Shown here one piece after another: positions 18,037 through 27,748 of a DNA stretch of 64,000 nucleotides. Below the pieces are notes generated by a model that searched no databases, was not told where the DNA came from, and saw nothing but the letters and a program-made list of their open reading frames with translations. The number at the start of each line of letters is the position of its first letter. The first letter of the stretch is position 1. A program made the translations under genes and the position numbers. The stretch is from Cytophagaceae bacterium (GTDB lineage Bacteria; Bacteroidota; Bacteroidia; Cytophagales; JAIYAX01): the NCBI GenBank assembly GCA_027488815.1, contig JAIYAX010000001.1, forward strand, positions 1 through 64,000. Reading direction: 5' to 3'.

Positions 18037-18702
18037 TTAGGTGTTCCTGCTCACCAACAAGCCCTCTGCCGTCATTCGGCTGATGGTTTGCCTTTTCCCC
18101 ATGTACTCGATCACCAAAGATCCATCAAAAGTTACCCGTTCAATCAATTTGAATTCTATCCCAATCCTGATTTCAAGGTGGCTAAGGTACTGCAGATAGG
18201 TGGGGTCATTCCCTTTCACAGCCAGAAGGGTGACCACTTCACCCGTTTCCACTTGGTTGATGGGTATGGCCGCCAATGGTTCTAGATGTCCGTCCGAATC
18301 GGGTATGTAGTCACCATGTGGATCAACCTTTGGGTATCCCAGAAAAAAATCCAGCCGGTCAATCAGTTTTGCGGATTGGATATGCTCCAGTTGCTCTGCC
18401 ACTTCATGTACTTCATCCCAACTGAAACCCAGTGTGTCATGAAGAAATGTCTCCCAAAGGCGATGCTTCCTCAAAATCCCCACTGCCAGGGCTCTTCCTG
18501 ACTCATTCAGACTTATTTTGCCGTATTTCTGATAATTGATCCAACCCCTGTTCCTTAATCGCTTCAGCATATCATGCACTGACGAAGGCTTTACCTGAAG
18601 GTAGGCCGCTAATTCATTGGTGCCCACTTGTCCTTCTGCTAAGGGCTCATTACCCAGTCTGAGCAGGGCTTTGAGGTAGTTTTCTTCCGTGATACTTGGC
18701 AT
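18037..18702 (-). CDS. DtxR/MntR-family metal-dependent repressor
   Basis: This is a 222-residue regulator (ATG start at 18702; an upstream TTG at 18708 is less likely because it almost touches the promoter box). It has an N-terminal winged helix (about 8-65), a dimerisation domain with metal ligands in the DtxR spacing (RKHRLWE, then EVHEVAEQLEH), and a C-terminal FeoA/SH3-like domain. With Mn2+ or Fe2+ bound, such proteins repress metal-uptake genes. It is divergent from a TonB-dependent receptor, with a matching operator between them (18739-18754). Whether it senses Mn or Fe cannot be decided from sequence. Confidence 0.93.
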   Translation of the reverse strand: MPSITEENYLKALLRLGNEPLAEGQVGTNELAAYLQVKPSSVHDMLKRLRNRGWINYQKYGKISLNESGRALAVGILRKHRLWETFLHDTLGFSWDEVHEVAEQLEHIQSAKLIDRLDFFLGYPKVDPHGDYIPDSDGHLEPLAAIPINQVETGEVVTLLAVKGNDPTYLQYLSHLEIRIGIEFKLIERVTFDGSLVIEYMGKRQTISRMTAEGLLVSRNT

Positions 18703-18709
18703 GACCAAG

Positions 18710-18717
18710 CAAAATTA
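18710..18717 (-). promoter_or_regulatory. -7 promoter element of the DtxR/MntR-like gene
   Basis: TAATTTTG on the minus strand ends 7 bases before the ATG at 18702, predicting a very short leader. This supports ATG 18702 over TTG 18708. Confidence 0.5.
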
Positions 18718-18738
18718 GATAAACTTTGCATTTACTTG

Positions 18739-18754
18739 TTAGACCTGCCTAACT
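18739..18754 (+). promoter_or_regulatory. DtxR/MntR-type operator
   Basis: GTTAGACCTGCCTAAC has perfect 5-bp arms GTTAG / CTAAC around a 6-bp centre, close to operators of the DtxR/MntR family. It lies exactly between a TTG (18737-18739, -33 region) and a TAATTTTG -7 box (18760-18767) of the TonB receptor gene. A bound repressor would therefore occlude RNA polymerase. Confidence 0.75.
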
Positions 18755-18759
18755 TTACT

Positions 18760-18767
18760 AATTTTGC
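18760..18767 (+). promoter_or_regulatory. -7 promoter element of the TonB receptor gene
   Basis: TAATTTTG matches TAnnTTTG; a TTG lies 20 bases upstream. The start codon follows 15 bases after the box. Confidence 0.6.
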
Positions 18768-18782
18768 AGCCCAAACATTTGT

Positions 18783-21077
18783 ATGAACTTCCGTTTTCTG
18801 GCTCTCGTTATCACTCTCCTCCTGGGTATTTCTGCCTGGGGACAGACGATCCGGGGTTTGGTAAAAGCAGAGGGTGAGCCCTTGCCTTATGCAACACTTC
18901 AATGGTCAGGCTCAAAAGGCCTGGCAGCTGACTCGTTGGGTCGCTTTGTGTTGGATGCCACCGAACTCAAAGAACTGACCATAACCGTTTCAGCGTTAGG
19001 TTACAAAAGCCAACAGGTCAAAATCCCGGCGACAAACAAACTTTCAAGACTGTGGGTGATTAGTCTTTCACCTACTTCAGAGCAACTCAACGAAGTAGTC
19101 GTGAGTGGAACTTTAAGCCCCAGAAGCAAATCTGAGAGTGCGGTAGCGGTAGAACGCTATGAGGCCTCTTTCTTCAAATCCAACCCGACCAATAACCTGC
19201 TGGAGGCGATGGGGCAGATCAATGGGCTTCGTCCGCAGATTAACTGCGGGGTTTGCTACACCGGAGATCTCAGAATCAATGGATTGGACGGTCCCTACAC
19301 GATGGTGTTAATTGATGGTACTCCAATTGTAAGTGGGTTGGGCACAGTTTATGGATTTAGTGGCATCCCAACAGGCCTGATCGAGCGTGTAGAGGTTATA
19401 AAAGGGCCGGCATCAACCCTTTACGGATCAGAGGCTGTGGCGGGCATGATCAACATCATTACCCAATCTCCTGCTAAAAAACCGGCCTTTACCGCAGACA
19501 TTTGGGGGAGCACCTGGCTGGAGAAGAACGCTGATTTAGGGATGGGATATAGGCTGTCACCAAAGATCAAAGCGCTAAGTGGCATCAATCTTTACCATTA
19601 TGGAAGCCCCAAAGACCAGAACGGAGATGGATTTATGGATGTACCGCTTCAGAGCCGTTTCTCAGCCTTTCAAAAATTTGACTGGGAAAGAAACCGTGGA
19701 AGAAGTGCTTCCATTGCCGGCAGATGGGTGATGGAAGACCGGTTGGGTGGACAAATGAACTACCGTCGAGAGTTTCGGGGAGGTGACAGTGTGTATGGTG
19801 AACAAATCAGTACACGACGCTGGGAATTGCTGGGGCACTATGATCTGCCGGTAAATCAAAAAATGCGGCTGACCTACAGCCTCAACAGCCATGAGCAAAA
19901 CAGCATGTATGGCACCAGTCCCTATGTGGCTTCCCAATACATTGGATTTTTACAGGCTACCTGGGACAAATCTCTCGGCAGCAAATCAAAATGGCTTAAT
20001 GGGTTGGCTTATCGGTTTTCCTGGTACGATGACAATACCCCTGCCACTCAAACGGCTGACGGGTCCCGAAGAAATCTACCTGCTTCGACACCACTGCCGG
20101 GATTTTTTAGCCAGTATGAATGGAGACCCGGTTCGCAAAATACACTGCTTGCAGGGATCAGGTGGGATCAGCATCCTGTTCATGGGCAGATATTTTCGCC
20201 TCGCTTAAACTATAAATTGAGTAGCAAAGACCAAAGGAGCAGCTTAAGGCTAGCCCTTGGAAATGGCTTCCGTGTGGCCAATGTTTTCACCGAAGACCAT
20301 GCTGCACTAAGCGGAGCCAGAAGAGTGGTTTTCACTGAAAATCTGAGACCTGAGCAATCATACAACCTTACCTTGAATGCAAGTCACGGTATCTTTCATT
20401 TCTCCGATTTCAATTTGCTGATGGATGCTTCTGCATTCATTACCCACTTCAGTAACCGCATACTTCCCGACTATGACACTGATCCCAATTTGATAATTTA
20501 CAGCAACCTGAACGGTTTTGCCCGGTCTCAGGGAGTTTCGGCCAATATCGATGCGGATTTTGTGAATGGCCTGGACATTAAACTAGGTGCCACCTTAATG
20601 GATGTATCCGTATTTGAAGAAGGAACACGTAGACGCCAGCCATTTACAGAGCAGTTTTCAGCTGTCTGGACCATAGGTTACCGTCTTCCCACAACTAAAC
20701 TCAGGATCGATTATACAGGAACTCTTTACAGCCCCATGCGCTTGCCCTTGCTGGGTGAGCTTGATCCAAGAAGTGATCATTCACCCTGGTGGAGCATCCA
20801 AAATCTTCAGATCAATTACCTGCATTCAGAGGCCATTGAGTTTTATGTATCCATCAAGAACCTGCTCAACTGGACACCTGCACAACGTACACCCTTCTTA
20901 ATTGCGAGGGCTAATGACCCTTTTGATCGGCAAGTAGAGACGGATGCTCAGGGACGGATCCTTGCCACAGCAGCCAATCCCTATGCTCTCAGTTTTGACC
21001 CCACCAATGTGTATGCACCCAATCAGGGCATTCGGGCACTGATCGGAATCAGGCTGAAGTTGAGTAAAGGCAAGTAA
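18783..21077 (+). CDS. TonB-dependent receptor, probable metal uptake
   Basis: This is a 764-residue outer-membrane receptor: signal peptide (cleavage near 20/21), CarboxypepD_reg-like domain (about 22-100), TonB-box region, plug domain (about 115-230) with LIDGTPIV and KGPASTLYGSEA, then a 22-strand-type barrel with a C-terminal aromatic-poor strand (ALIGIRLKL). The plug holds an unusual CGVC motif (155-158) at the tip, which could coordinate a metal or form a disulfide. A DtxR/MntR-type operator overlaps its promoter, so uptake of Mn or Fe, or a chelate of either, is likely. Length is normal. Confidence 0.93.
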   Translation: MNFRFLALVITLLLGISAWGQTIRGLVKAEGEPLPYATLQWSGSKGLAADSLGRFVLDATELKELTITVSALGYKSQQVKIPATNKLSRLWVISLSPTSEQLNEVVVSGTLSPRSKSESAVAVERYEASFFKSNPTNNLLEAMGQINGLRPQINCGVCYTGDLRINGLDGPYTMVLIDGTPIVSGLGTVYGFSGIPTGLIERVEVIKGPASTLYGSEAVAGMINIITQSPAKKPAFTADIWGSTWLEKNADLGMGYRLSPKIKALSGINLYHYGSPKDQNGDGFMDVPLQSRFSAFQKFDWERNRGRSASIAGRWVMEDRLGGQMNYRREFRGGDSVYGEQISTRRWELLGHYDLPVNQKMRLTYSLNSHEQNSMYGTSPYVASQYIGFLQATWDKSLGSKSKWLNGLAYRFSWYDDNTPATQTADGSRRNLPASTPLPGFFSQYEWRPGSQNTLLAGIRWDQHPVHGQIFSPRLNYKLSSKDQRSSLRLALGNGFRVANVFTEDHAALSGARRVVFTENLRPEQSYNLTLNASHGIFHFSDFNLLMDASAFITHFSNRILPDYDTDPNLIIYSNLNGFARSQGVSANIDADFVNGLDIKLGATLMDVSVFEEGTRRRQPFTEQFSAVWTIGYRLPTTKLRIDYTGTLYSPMRLPLLGELDPRSDHSPWWSIQNLQINYLHSEAIEFYVSIKNLLNWTPAQRTPFLIARANDPFDRQVETDAQGRILATAANPYALSFDPTNVYAPNQGIRALIGIRLKLSKGK

Positions 21078-21109
21078 GACGATAAAATCAGCTCCTTTGC
21101 AGGTTTGAT

Positions 21110-23494
21110 TTACAATCCCACGCTCAATGCGACTTTGAGCACCAGATTTTCACGGGTATTCGGCAGGGCATACGGCCCATAGCGCATGAATACCCCTGCT
21201 CCAAGCCCGGTTTTAAGACCTGCCGCTTGCAGGACGAGCAAATGATGCAACACAAATCCACTTTCAAAGTAACCCCGTTCCATTGATCGGGTGCTGATGC
21301 CAAGATGTTCTGAGGCATTTTTCAGGCTGCCCCAGCCCATGTTGTGACTAAGGTCCAGCTCAGGGCTAAACCATCGTAAGCCATAGGCCAAAGGCAATTT
21401 GCCCAGTTGAAAAGTGAAATGGATGGTGGCAAATTCATCCATCAGAAACTCATTAAAACCCATCGTTTCAAAAGAGTTGTGACTGACGGCTGATAGCGAC
21501 CTGAAGCTACCTCTTGCCTGAAAAAGCCTGCTGAAAGGCAGCTCACCGATGGCCCTCCCCAACCTGATTTGTGTATGAAAAGTACCAACCCCTATACGCT
21601 TGTAACTGTGAACCGTCCGAAACTCCCACTGCCTGTAGTTAAGCGAGCCCAGGCCCTGTAAGACTCTGAAATAGAAAACAGGAAACGGGGTTTTCAGCGA
21701 GATTTGATCATTTGTCAGTCGGATTTTACGTTCACCAAAAGCATATCTCGCTTCTCCAAAAAGTTCATTGAGGCTAAACTCATCCCTGTTGGCCGATTGC
21801 CCCTCAGCTATCCATTCATAGAGGTACAAAGGGCTGCGCCTGCTGTGAGAAACCCCAAAGAGAATGTCTGTGTAATCAGCGGGGTGCCATTGGCTTTGAA
21901 CACTAAGTTTTCTCTCCAGATCAAACACCAGTAGCCGGACTTTACGAAGTGCTTCAGAGGCAAACTGCCTTTTGTACAAAAGCATCTCAACGTTTCCCGG
22001 CTCTGATAAATCTTCAGAAACCTCCGCATAAAAAGGTTGATTTCGTCGACCCTTGCTGTACCAGCCCAGGGTAGCACCGCCCTTCATCCTGTTGTCCTGC
22101 AGGCCGTAAGCCAAGTAAGCTCCTAACTCCCATTGCTCAGAAAACCGGGTGTTTGTCCGGCCGCCAAGACCTATCCTCAACCCTTCAAAATCATTCACCT
22201 GCACTACTTTGGAGAGTTCAACGTCAACCTTACCAACCGGAACGAAACCCGCATTCAAACGTCGGCCAAGAAATAAGTAGTTGGAGAGGCTACTGATTTT
22301 TCCTAAACGATGGTAAAATCCGGAGGTTGCTGCTTCTTCAGCACTTAGTGGAACAGGCCGTTTCAACTCGTTTTCTGCTGCATCAGCACTAAATATGACG
22401 GCTTCTTCCTGTGGCCATTGGAGACCTTGATCTGTCTGAACAGGCACAGCCGGTTCAAAGTGCTGTGACATATACCCTTCCAAAAGCAGGGGTTCACGGT
22501 TCACGACTTCCTGATCGTATCGGGTGTAAATGTTTTCAGGCAGCCAGGTTTGATTGGTGTCACTTTTTTGTCGAAGACACCAGCGCAGAGAAGAGTTTTG
22601 GTCCAAGTCAGGATAAGCTTCTACAGCATAAATGGCCATACTGCGGGTTTCCAACCAGAAATAGCCTCTCAGTTTTTCATAACGATTTCGTTCTTTTTTA
22701 GGGCTAAACTGAAAAAGAAGCAAGTCATGCCCATCAACAAAAAGAGTGTCTAAGAGCTTGTAGTGGTAATAATAGGATGAAGATGAGTGAGCAAAGCTTT
22801 GGAAGCTACTACCGGCAATGCTCAAAGTTCTGTTGTACACATGAAAAGACTGCACAAAGGCTGGTATACCAAGTCCGGAAGGCCTCTCCACCCCGCTGAT
22901 CGAAGATGCACTGATCCACTCCTGATCCGTCCATCGCCCGGTTTTGCGCTTGGTTCCTGAACTCTCCACCAGCAGCAGGCGGTAGGGCTGTTGAAAGGCT
23001 GGCCAACGAATGCCCAATGCCCACATGTACCCTTTCAGGTAGGTATCCATTCGCTCCGGATTGCGGCTACCCACACTTAGCCTGGTGTAAAACGGTATGT
23101 TAAAACTTCCACTTAGGTCAGGATTATGTACCGAGCCAGCCGCCAGCATCTTGCTGCTCCAGGAGGCACTCAGACTATCTGTTTCCTTCAGCACGCCGGC
23201 TTGCTCATAACGCAGCATTCGAAGGGTGGTAGTGGTATCCGAGGTTTGAAAATAAAAAGGTCGGTATTGGGGCTTATTCAAAAGAATTTGAACGGGCACC
23301 GAATCCCTTGAAAATGTCAGGACACCATCCGCATCAGATAGACCCGCAGGTCCGTCTGGTAATGTCCAATAGTGAACAAAGGAAACAGGTCGGCCATCCA
23401 AGGCATCGACGATTTTCAGGCTTGTTTGCTGAGAATAGCCAATCAAGCAGAACAAAAAGAAAACCAAGGAGACAAGCCCCAGCGATGGCCTCAT
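21110..23494 (-). CDS. DUF5686-like outer-membrane barrel protein
   Basis: This is a 794-residue protein with a signal peptide (cleavage after GYSQ, about 21), a carboxypeptidase-regulatory-like domain (25-95), a central domain containing YYYHYKLLDTLFVDGHD and a Y/T-rich W-L-E-T strand set, and a long C-terminal part that looks like a beta-barrel. This layout matches DUF5686-family proteins of Bacteroidota, of unknown function. It overlaps the upstream patatin gene by 4 bases (ATGA), so both are made together, suggesting a shared envelope-lipid role. Confidence 0.85.
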   Translation of the reverse strand: MRPSLGLVSLVFFLFCLIGYSQQTSLKIVDALDGRPVSFVHYWTLPDGPAGLSDADGVLTFSRDSVPVQILLNKPQYRPFYFQTSDTTTTLRMLRYEQAGVLKETDSLSASWSSKMLAAGSVHNPDLSGSFNIPFYTRLSVGSRNPERMDTYLKGYMWALGIRWPAFQQPYRLLLVESSGTKRKTGRWTDQEWISASSISGVERPSGLGIPAFVQSFHVYNRTLSIAGSSFQSFAHSSSSYYYHYKLLDTLFVDGHDLLLFQFSPKKERNRYEKLRGYFWLETRSMAIYAVEAYPDLDQNSSLRWCLRQKSDTNQTWLPENIYTRYDQEVVNREPLLLEGYMSQHFEPAVPVQTDQGLQWPQEEAVIFSADAAENELKRPVPLSAEEAATSGFYHRLGKISSLSNYLFLGRRLNAGFVPVGKVDVELSKVVQVNDFEGLRIGLGGRTNTRFSEQWELGAYLAYGLQDNRMKGGATLGWYSKGRRNQPFYAEVSEDLSEPGNVEMLLYKRQFASEALRKVRLLVFDLERKLSVQSQWHPADYTDILFGVSHSRRSPLYLYEWIAEGQSANRDEFSLNELFGEARYAFGERKIRLTNDQISLKTPFPVFYFRVLQGLGSLNYRQWEFRTVHSYKRIGVGTFHTQIRLGRAIGELPFSRLFQARGSFRSLSAVSHNSFETMGFNEFLMDEFATIHFTFQLGKLPLAYGLRWFSPELDLSHNMGWGSLKNASEHLGISTRSMERGYFESGFVLHHLLVLQAAGLKTGLGAGVFMRYGPYALPNTRENLVLKVALSVGL

Positions 23495-25839
23495 TTGGCA
23501 TGAATCAGGTTTCGAAGCTTACGCAAAGCCACTATGTTGCGTTCATCGTAAAATCCATCCTTTAGTGACTTTTTCTCCTGCTGGGTCAAATGCCAGCTCA
23601 AAGAAACCCTCTCCTCTTTTAAGTTGAGGCTTTTAAGCATGGCCTCATCAATGATATAACCATTCCTTTTGGCATAATCCAAAAACTGCTCCCTTTCCGA
23701 CTTCCAAACCGTGTAGTATTGAAATGAAACCAGGTTAACGGGTTTACTCAACCAGGATGCCATGTACTCCAATTGGCTATCGTTGTTTAAATCCTGCATG
23801 TTGTCCCAATTGCTGTACAAACTGCCTATGGGAGTAAACACCCTTCCCAACAAGGACTGCCCCTTGCGTTGCAGGACTTCCCTTTGCTTTTGGGAGTCCC
23901 GGATAGAAACTAAAATGACACCAGAGGTATGTTCCTCAATAAAATCCTTGAACACGTGCAAAAACCTTGACGCATCGCTAATTCCAAAATTGTCTGACAT
24001 CCCCGCATCTATGATTTCCATACTTGGTATGCTGGGTAAATGGATGTTGGGGGTGATGTATGGGAAGGTGGCACTCATGCGCAAGGCTGTCACAAACCGC
24101 AAGTCCTTTGCGCCTTGTTTGGCAAACATCCGGTTGAATTCGATACCTCTTATTTTGTAATCATTGGCACGTGAGGCAAAAATGGAAGATTTACACATGT
24201 ACGAGACCGGTACCGGACTTAGGTACAGCTTTCTGCCATCATTTACAATAGTAGGATTGATGAGCAGCATGGGGATTTCCGCATTGGACTCAGGCTCTGC
24301 ATAATCTGAGAGTTTTTTGTCCAGAACAAAATCAACGTTACTCAACAGTTTTTGCTCAAAGGCATAGCCTCTGTCCTGACGATAGGTGCGGCCTGCATAA
24401 TCAAAAGACGAGAGGGCATAAATATTATCCCCAACAGCAATGCTGAAGATGATAGGGTTCAGCAAATCCCGGCTTAGTTTCTCGTAATAGGTTTCAGCGA
24501 CTTTGGCATTCACATTTGAGCCGTAACGGAGAAATAGCTCCCGGTACAAAGCACCACCCACTAGACCACCCGAAGCTCCTGTGATTAATACCGTATGGCG
24601 CATGAGCTGTCCACCCAACATGCTGTCGATTTTGCTCAGGGCATTAAACGACCACAGTGCAGCACGCTGGCCCCCTCCGCTCAAACTCAGAACTATGAGC
24701 TTAGGCTTCGTATTCTCTTGCTTCTTATGCCACTTACCCAGAATCTCAAGCCCTTTCTCACGGTCAGCTGAGAAGTTCTGATCGGCTGTGATCGTACTCA
24801 GCGTTTTAAGACTGTACTCTGCCGGAGCTACGCTATAATTAAGTCCAAAGGCTTTGTAGTGGTTGTCAACCCAACCGTTTGAAACCACTACATTGGCTCC
24901 AATCAGCAGCATCACCATGACCGGGATCGCCCATTCCCGTAACCAATAGGTAATCGCTCCGATCACCATAGAAAAAAATGAAAAAATAAGCATCACACTG
25001 GCTGCCGCAGGTAATTGAAGCCCTTCCACCTGTTTAAACGCACCTAAAACAATGAGGGAAAAGATGATGATCAATTGGAGAATGACGGCATTGAGGTGAT
25101 TCTGATCAAACACTTTCAGCACCAGATGGGAATCATAACTTTGGGGATCGGGAACAGGACTAATTTTCCATGGATAATGAAGGTAGTACTCAATACGCTG
25201 ATGTTTTTGGTTCCTTTTCGCCGACTCCATCCTTTGCATTACATTCACCTTACTGATCACATTCTTCTTCAGTTGCTTGTTCAGGGAGCTGGCGATGTAT
25301 TTAAAAATATCCTTGTTGGTAAAATTGAAATAGATGAAAATGAGCCATACGCTGATCATCATGCCCATCGTGAAGCTGAAAATGTAGGCCATGGTCGTCA
25401 TCATAGGTTCTGAACCGCTCACAGCTCTGAACCGCAGCAAGGCCAGCATGTAAACGATGTAGAAAATGAGTGGCAGCAGGGAATTATTCAACGCAAACCG
25501 AAAGAAGGGTTTACCGATGCAGCCCAGAAAACTATACCGGTGGGCATAGAGAATATAGCTCACCATGTGAAAGGCCATGATGAAAATGCCAAAGGCAAAG
25601 CCCACCAGAGACAGGCTCAGCCATCCCACTTCATTGAGGTATTCTGGATCCAGAAACAGATAGTGTATCCCCATGAGGTTTCCCAAGCTGCTGGTCACAA
25701 AACCGAGCAACAAAACCCAGAAGAGCAATAGAAAATGATTGCGCTTCAGATGAAGAAGCATCAATTGCACCGGAAAGCTCTCCCCTACTTCTTTGAGAAA
25801 TTGAACAAAAACAGGTCTCTGGACAGGCAAAGGCGTCAT
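23491..25839 (-). CDS. Patatin-like phospholipase with membrane N-terminus
   Basis: This 782-residue protein has up to eight hydrophobic helices in the first 340 residues, with a soluble loop around 185-245. A patatin domain follows: the oxyanion loop SLSGGGQRA, nucleophile elbow TGASGG (G-x-S-x-G), and the catalytic Asp in DAGMSDN. It is likely an inner-membrane lipid acyl hydrolase with a cytosolic or periplasmic catalytic face. The start codon is near a cluster of hydrophilic residues and gives no signal peptide. It is the first gene of a two-gene operon with the DUF5686-like protein. Confidence 0.9.
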   Translation of the reverse strand: MTPLPVQRPVFVQFLKEVGESFPVQLMLLHLKRNHFLLLFWVLLLGFVTSSLGNLMGIHYLFLDPEYLNEVGWLSLSLVGFAFGIFIMAFHMVSYILYAHRYSFLGCIGKPFFRFALNNSLLPLIFYIVYMLALLRFRAVSGSEPMMTTMAYIFSFTMGMMISVWLIFIYFNFTNKDIFKYIASSLNKQLKKNVISKVNVMQRMESAKRNQKHQRIEYYLHYPWKISPVPDPQSYDSHLVLKVFDQNHLNAVILQLIIIFSLIVLGAFKQVEGLQLPAAASVMLIFSFFSMVIGAITYWLREWAIPVMVMLLIGANVVVSNGWVDNHYKAFGLNYSVAPAEYSLKTLSTITADQNFSADREKGLEILGKWHKKQENTKPKLIVLSLSGGGQRAALWSFNALSKIDSMLGGQLMRHTVLITGASGGLVGGALYRELFLRYGSNVNAKVAETYYEKLSRDLLNPIIFSIAVGDNIYALSSFDYAGRTYRQDRGYAFEQKLLSNVDFVLDKKLSDYAEPESNAEIPMLLINPTIVNDGRKLYLSPVPVSYMCKSSIFASRANDYKIRGIEFNRMFAKQGAKDLRFVTALRMSATFPYITPNIHLPSIPSMEIIDAGMSDNFGISDASRFLHVFKDFIEEHTSGVILVSIRDSQKQREVLQRKGQSLLGRVFTPIGSLYSNWDNMQDLNNDSQLEYMASWLSKPVNLVSFQYYTVWKSEREQFLDYAKRNGYIIDEAMLKSLNLKEERVSLSWHLTQQEKKSLKDGFYDERNIVALRKLRNLIHAK

Positions 25840-25929
25840 CAGGGCTCAATTTAAACTTTTCCTCATTGAACAATTGTTTTGAGTGGGACAAGATTTTAAC
25901 TCAATCCTAAATGGATGGGCCTTATCTTC

Positions 25930-25937
25930 TATTTTTG
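25930..25937 (+). promoter_or_regulatory. -7 promoter element of lepA operon
   Basis: TATTTTTG matches TAnnTTTG and lies 16 bases before the lepA start codon. Confidence 0.5.
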
Positions 25938-25953
25938 CACCTCAATTGACTAA

Positions 25954-27744
25954 ATGAAAAATATCCGCAACTTCTGCATCATCGCTCATATCGACCATGG
26001 CAAGAGTACCCTTGCCGACCGCCTTTTGCAAACCACACAAACGGTCACTGATCGACAGATGCAGAATCAACTGCTTGATGATATGGATCTGGAGCGTGAG
26101 CGAGGGATCACCATCAAGGCCCACGCCATTCAAATGGAGTATATCTACAAAGGGGAAAACTACATCCTGAATCTGATCGATACTCCGGGCCATGTGGATT
26201 TTTCCTATGAAGTTTCGAGGTCCATTGCTGCCTGCGAAGGGGCATTGCTCGTGGTAGATGCTTCTCAGGGGATCGAAGCACAGACCATTTCAAACTTGTA
26301 CCTCGCCCTTGGCAACGACCTGGAAATCATACCTGTACTCAATAAAATCGATCTGCCCGGAGCTATGCCGGAAGATGTAAAGGATCAGATCGTGGACATG
26401 CTGGGTTGCAAACGTGAAGAAATCATACCCGCTTCCGGAAAAGAAGGGATTGGAATTACCGATATTCTTAACGCTATAGTGGAGCGCATCCCTCCTCCGG
26501 TGGGTGATCCGCAGGCACCTTTACAAGCATTGATTTTTGACTCAGTCTTCAACTCATTCAGAGGGATCGAAGTGTATTTCCGAGTTAAAAACGGAAAGAT
26601 CAGAAAGGGCGACAAAGTGAAGTTTATGGCCACTGGCAAAGAGTATGCTGCTGATGAGGTAGGCACCCTTAAGCTGGAAAAGGAGCCTAAACAGGAAATC
26701 GGCTGTGGTGATGTGGGCTACCTCATCTCCGGTATCAAAGTGGCCAAAGAAGTAAAAGTAGGTGATACCATCACTCATACCGATCGACAAAGCCCGGAAG
26801 CCATCAGAGGTTTTGAAGATGTCAAGCCGATGGTATTTGCAGGAATCTATCCGGTTGAAACCTCTGAATTTGAAGAGCTAAGGTCATCGATGGAAAAATT
26901 GCAGCTGAATGATGCCTCTTTGGTGTGGGAACCTGAGTCCTCTGCCGCTTTGGGTTTTGGCTTCCGCTGCGGCTTCCTGGGCATGTTGCACATGGAAATC
27001 ATTCAGGAGAGGCTGGAAAGGGAATTTGGCATGACCGTGATCACAACAGTTCCTTCTGTTCAGTTTCATGCCATCAGCACCAAAAATGAAATTGAGATCA
27101 TCAATGCCCCATCCGATATGCCTGAGCCCAATACAATCAGCCATATCGAAGAGCCTTTCATTAGGGCACAGATCATCAGCAAATCAGAATTTGTGGGGGC
27201 GATCATGACCCTTTGCATCGAGAAGAGAGGGCTTTTTAAGAATCAGGTCTACCTCACCCAGGACCGTGTGGAAATGATTTTTGAAATGCCATTGTCGGAA
27301 ATTGTATTTGATTTCTTTGACCGCCTTAAAACCATCTCCAGAGGATACGCCTCGCTAGATTATGAATTGATCGGCTTCAGGCCCTCTCATATGGTGAAGC
27401 TTGACATCATGCTCAACGCTGAGAAAGTGGATGCCCTGTCGGCTATCGTTCACAAAGACAAAGCCTATGAATGGGGCAAACGACTTTGTGAAAAATTACG
27501 GGAACTGATCCCAAGGCAAATGTTTGAGATCGCCATTCAGGCTTCGATAGGTTCGAAAATCGTTGCCAGAGAAACCGTGAAAGCCATGCGAAAGAATGTA
27601 TTGGCTAAGTGCTACGGTGGTGATATTTCCAGAAAGCGTAAGCTGCTGGAAAAACAAAAGGCCGGTAAAAAACGAATGAGGCAAGTTGGAAGTGTAGAAA
27701 TACCTCAGGAGGCCTTTATGGCCGTACTTAAACTGGAGGGCTAA
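25954..27744 (+). CDS. lepA: Elongation factor 4 (LepA)
   Basis: This 596-residue translational GTPase acts on ribosomes to relieve stalled or mispositioned states. G motifs are clear: AHIDHGKST (11-19), RERGITIKA switch I, DTPGH (76-80), and NKID (130-133). The EF-G-like domains and the LepA C-terminal domain ([16 protein letters not shown] near the end) are present, at full family length. It is the first gene of a + strand operon with folD (4-base gap), queE and an OmpA-PD40 gene. Confidence 0.98.
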   Translation: MKNIRNFCIIAHIDHGKSTLADRLLQTTQTVTDRQMQNQLLDDMDLERERGITIKAHAIQMEYIYKGENYILNLIDTPGHVDFSYEVSRSIAACEGALLVVDASQGIEAQTISNLYLALGNDLEIIPVLNKIDLPGAMPEDVKDQIVDMLGCKREEIIPASGKEGIGITDILNAIVERIPPPVGDPQAPLQALIFDSVFNSFRGIEVYFRVKNGKIRKGDKVKFMATGKEYAADEVGTLKLEKEPKQEIGCGDVGYLISGIKVAKEVKVGDTITHTDRQSPEAIRGFEDVKPMVFAGIYPVETSEFEELRSSMEKLQLNDASLVWEPESSAALGFGFRCGFLGMLHMEIIQERLEREFGMTVITTVPSVQFHAISTKNEIEIINAPSDMPEPNTISHIEEPFIRAQIISKSEFVGAIMTLCIEKRGLFKNQVYLTQDRVEMIFEMPLSEIVFDFFDRLKTISRGYASLDYELIGFRPSHMVKLDIMLNAEKVDALSAIVHKDKAYEWGKRLCEKLRELIPRQMFEIAIQASIGSKIVARETVKAMRKNVLAKCYGGDISRKRKLLEKQKAGKKRMRQVGSVEIPQEAFMAVLKLEG

Positions 27745-27748
27745 GGGT

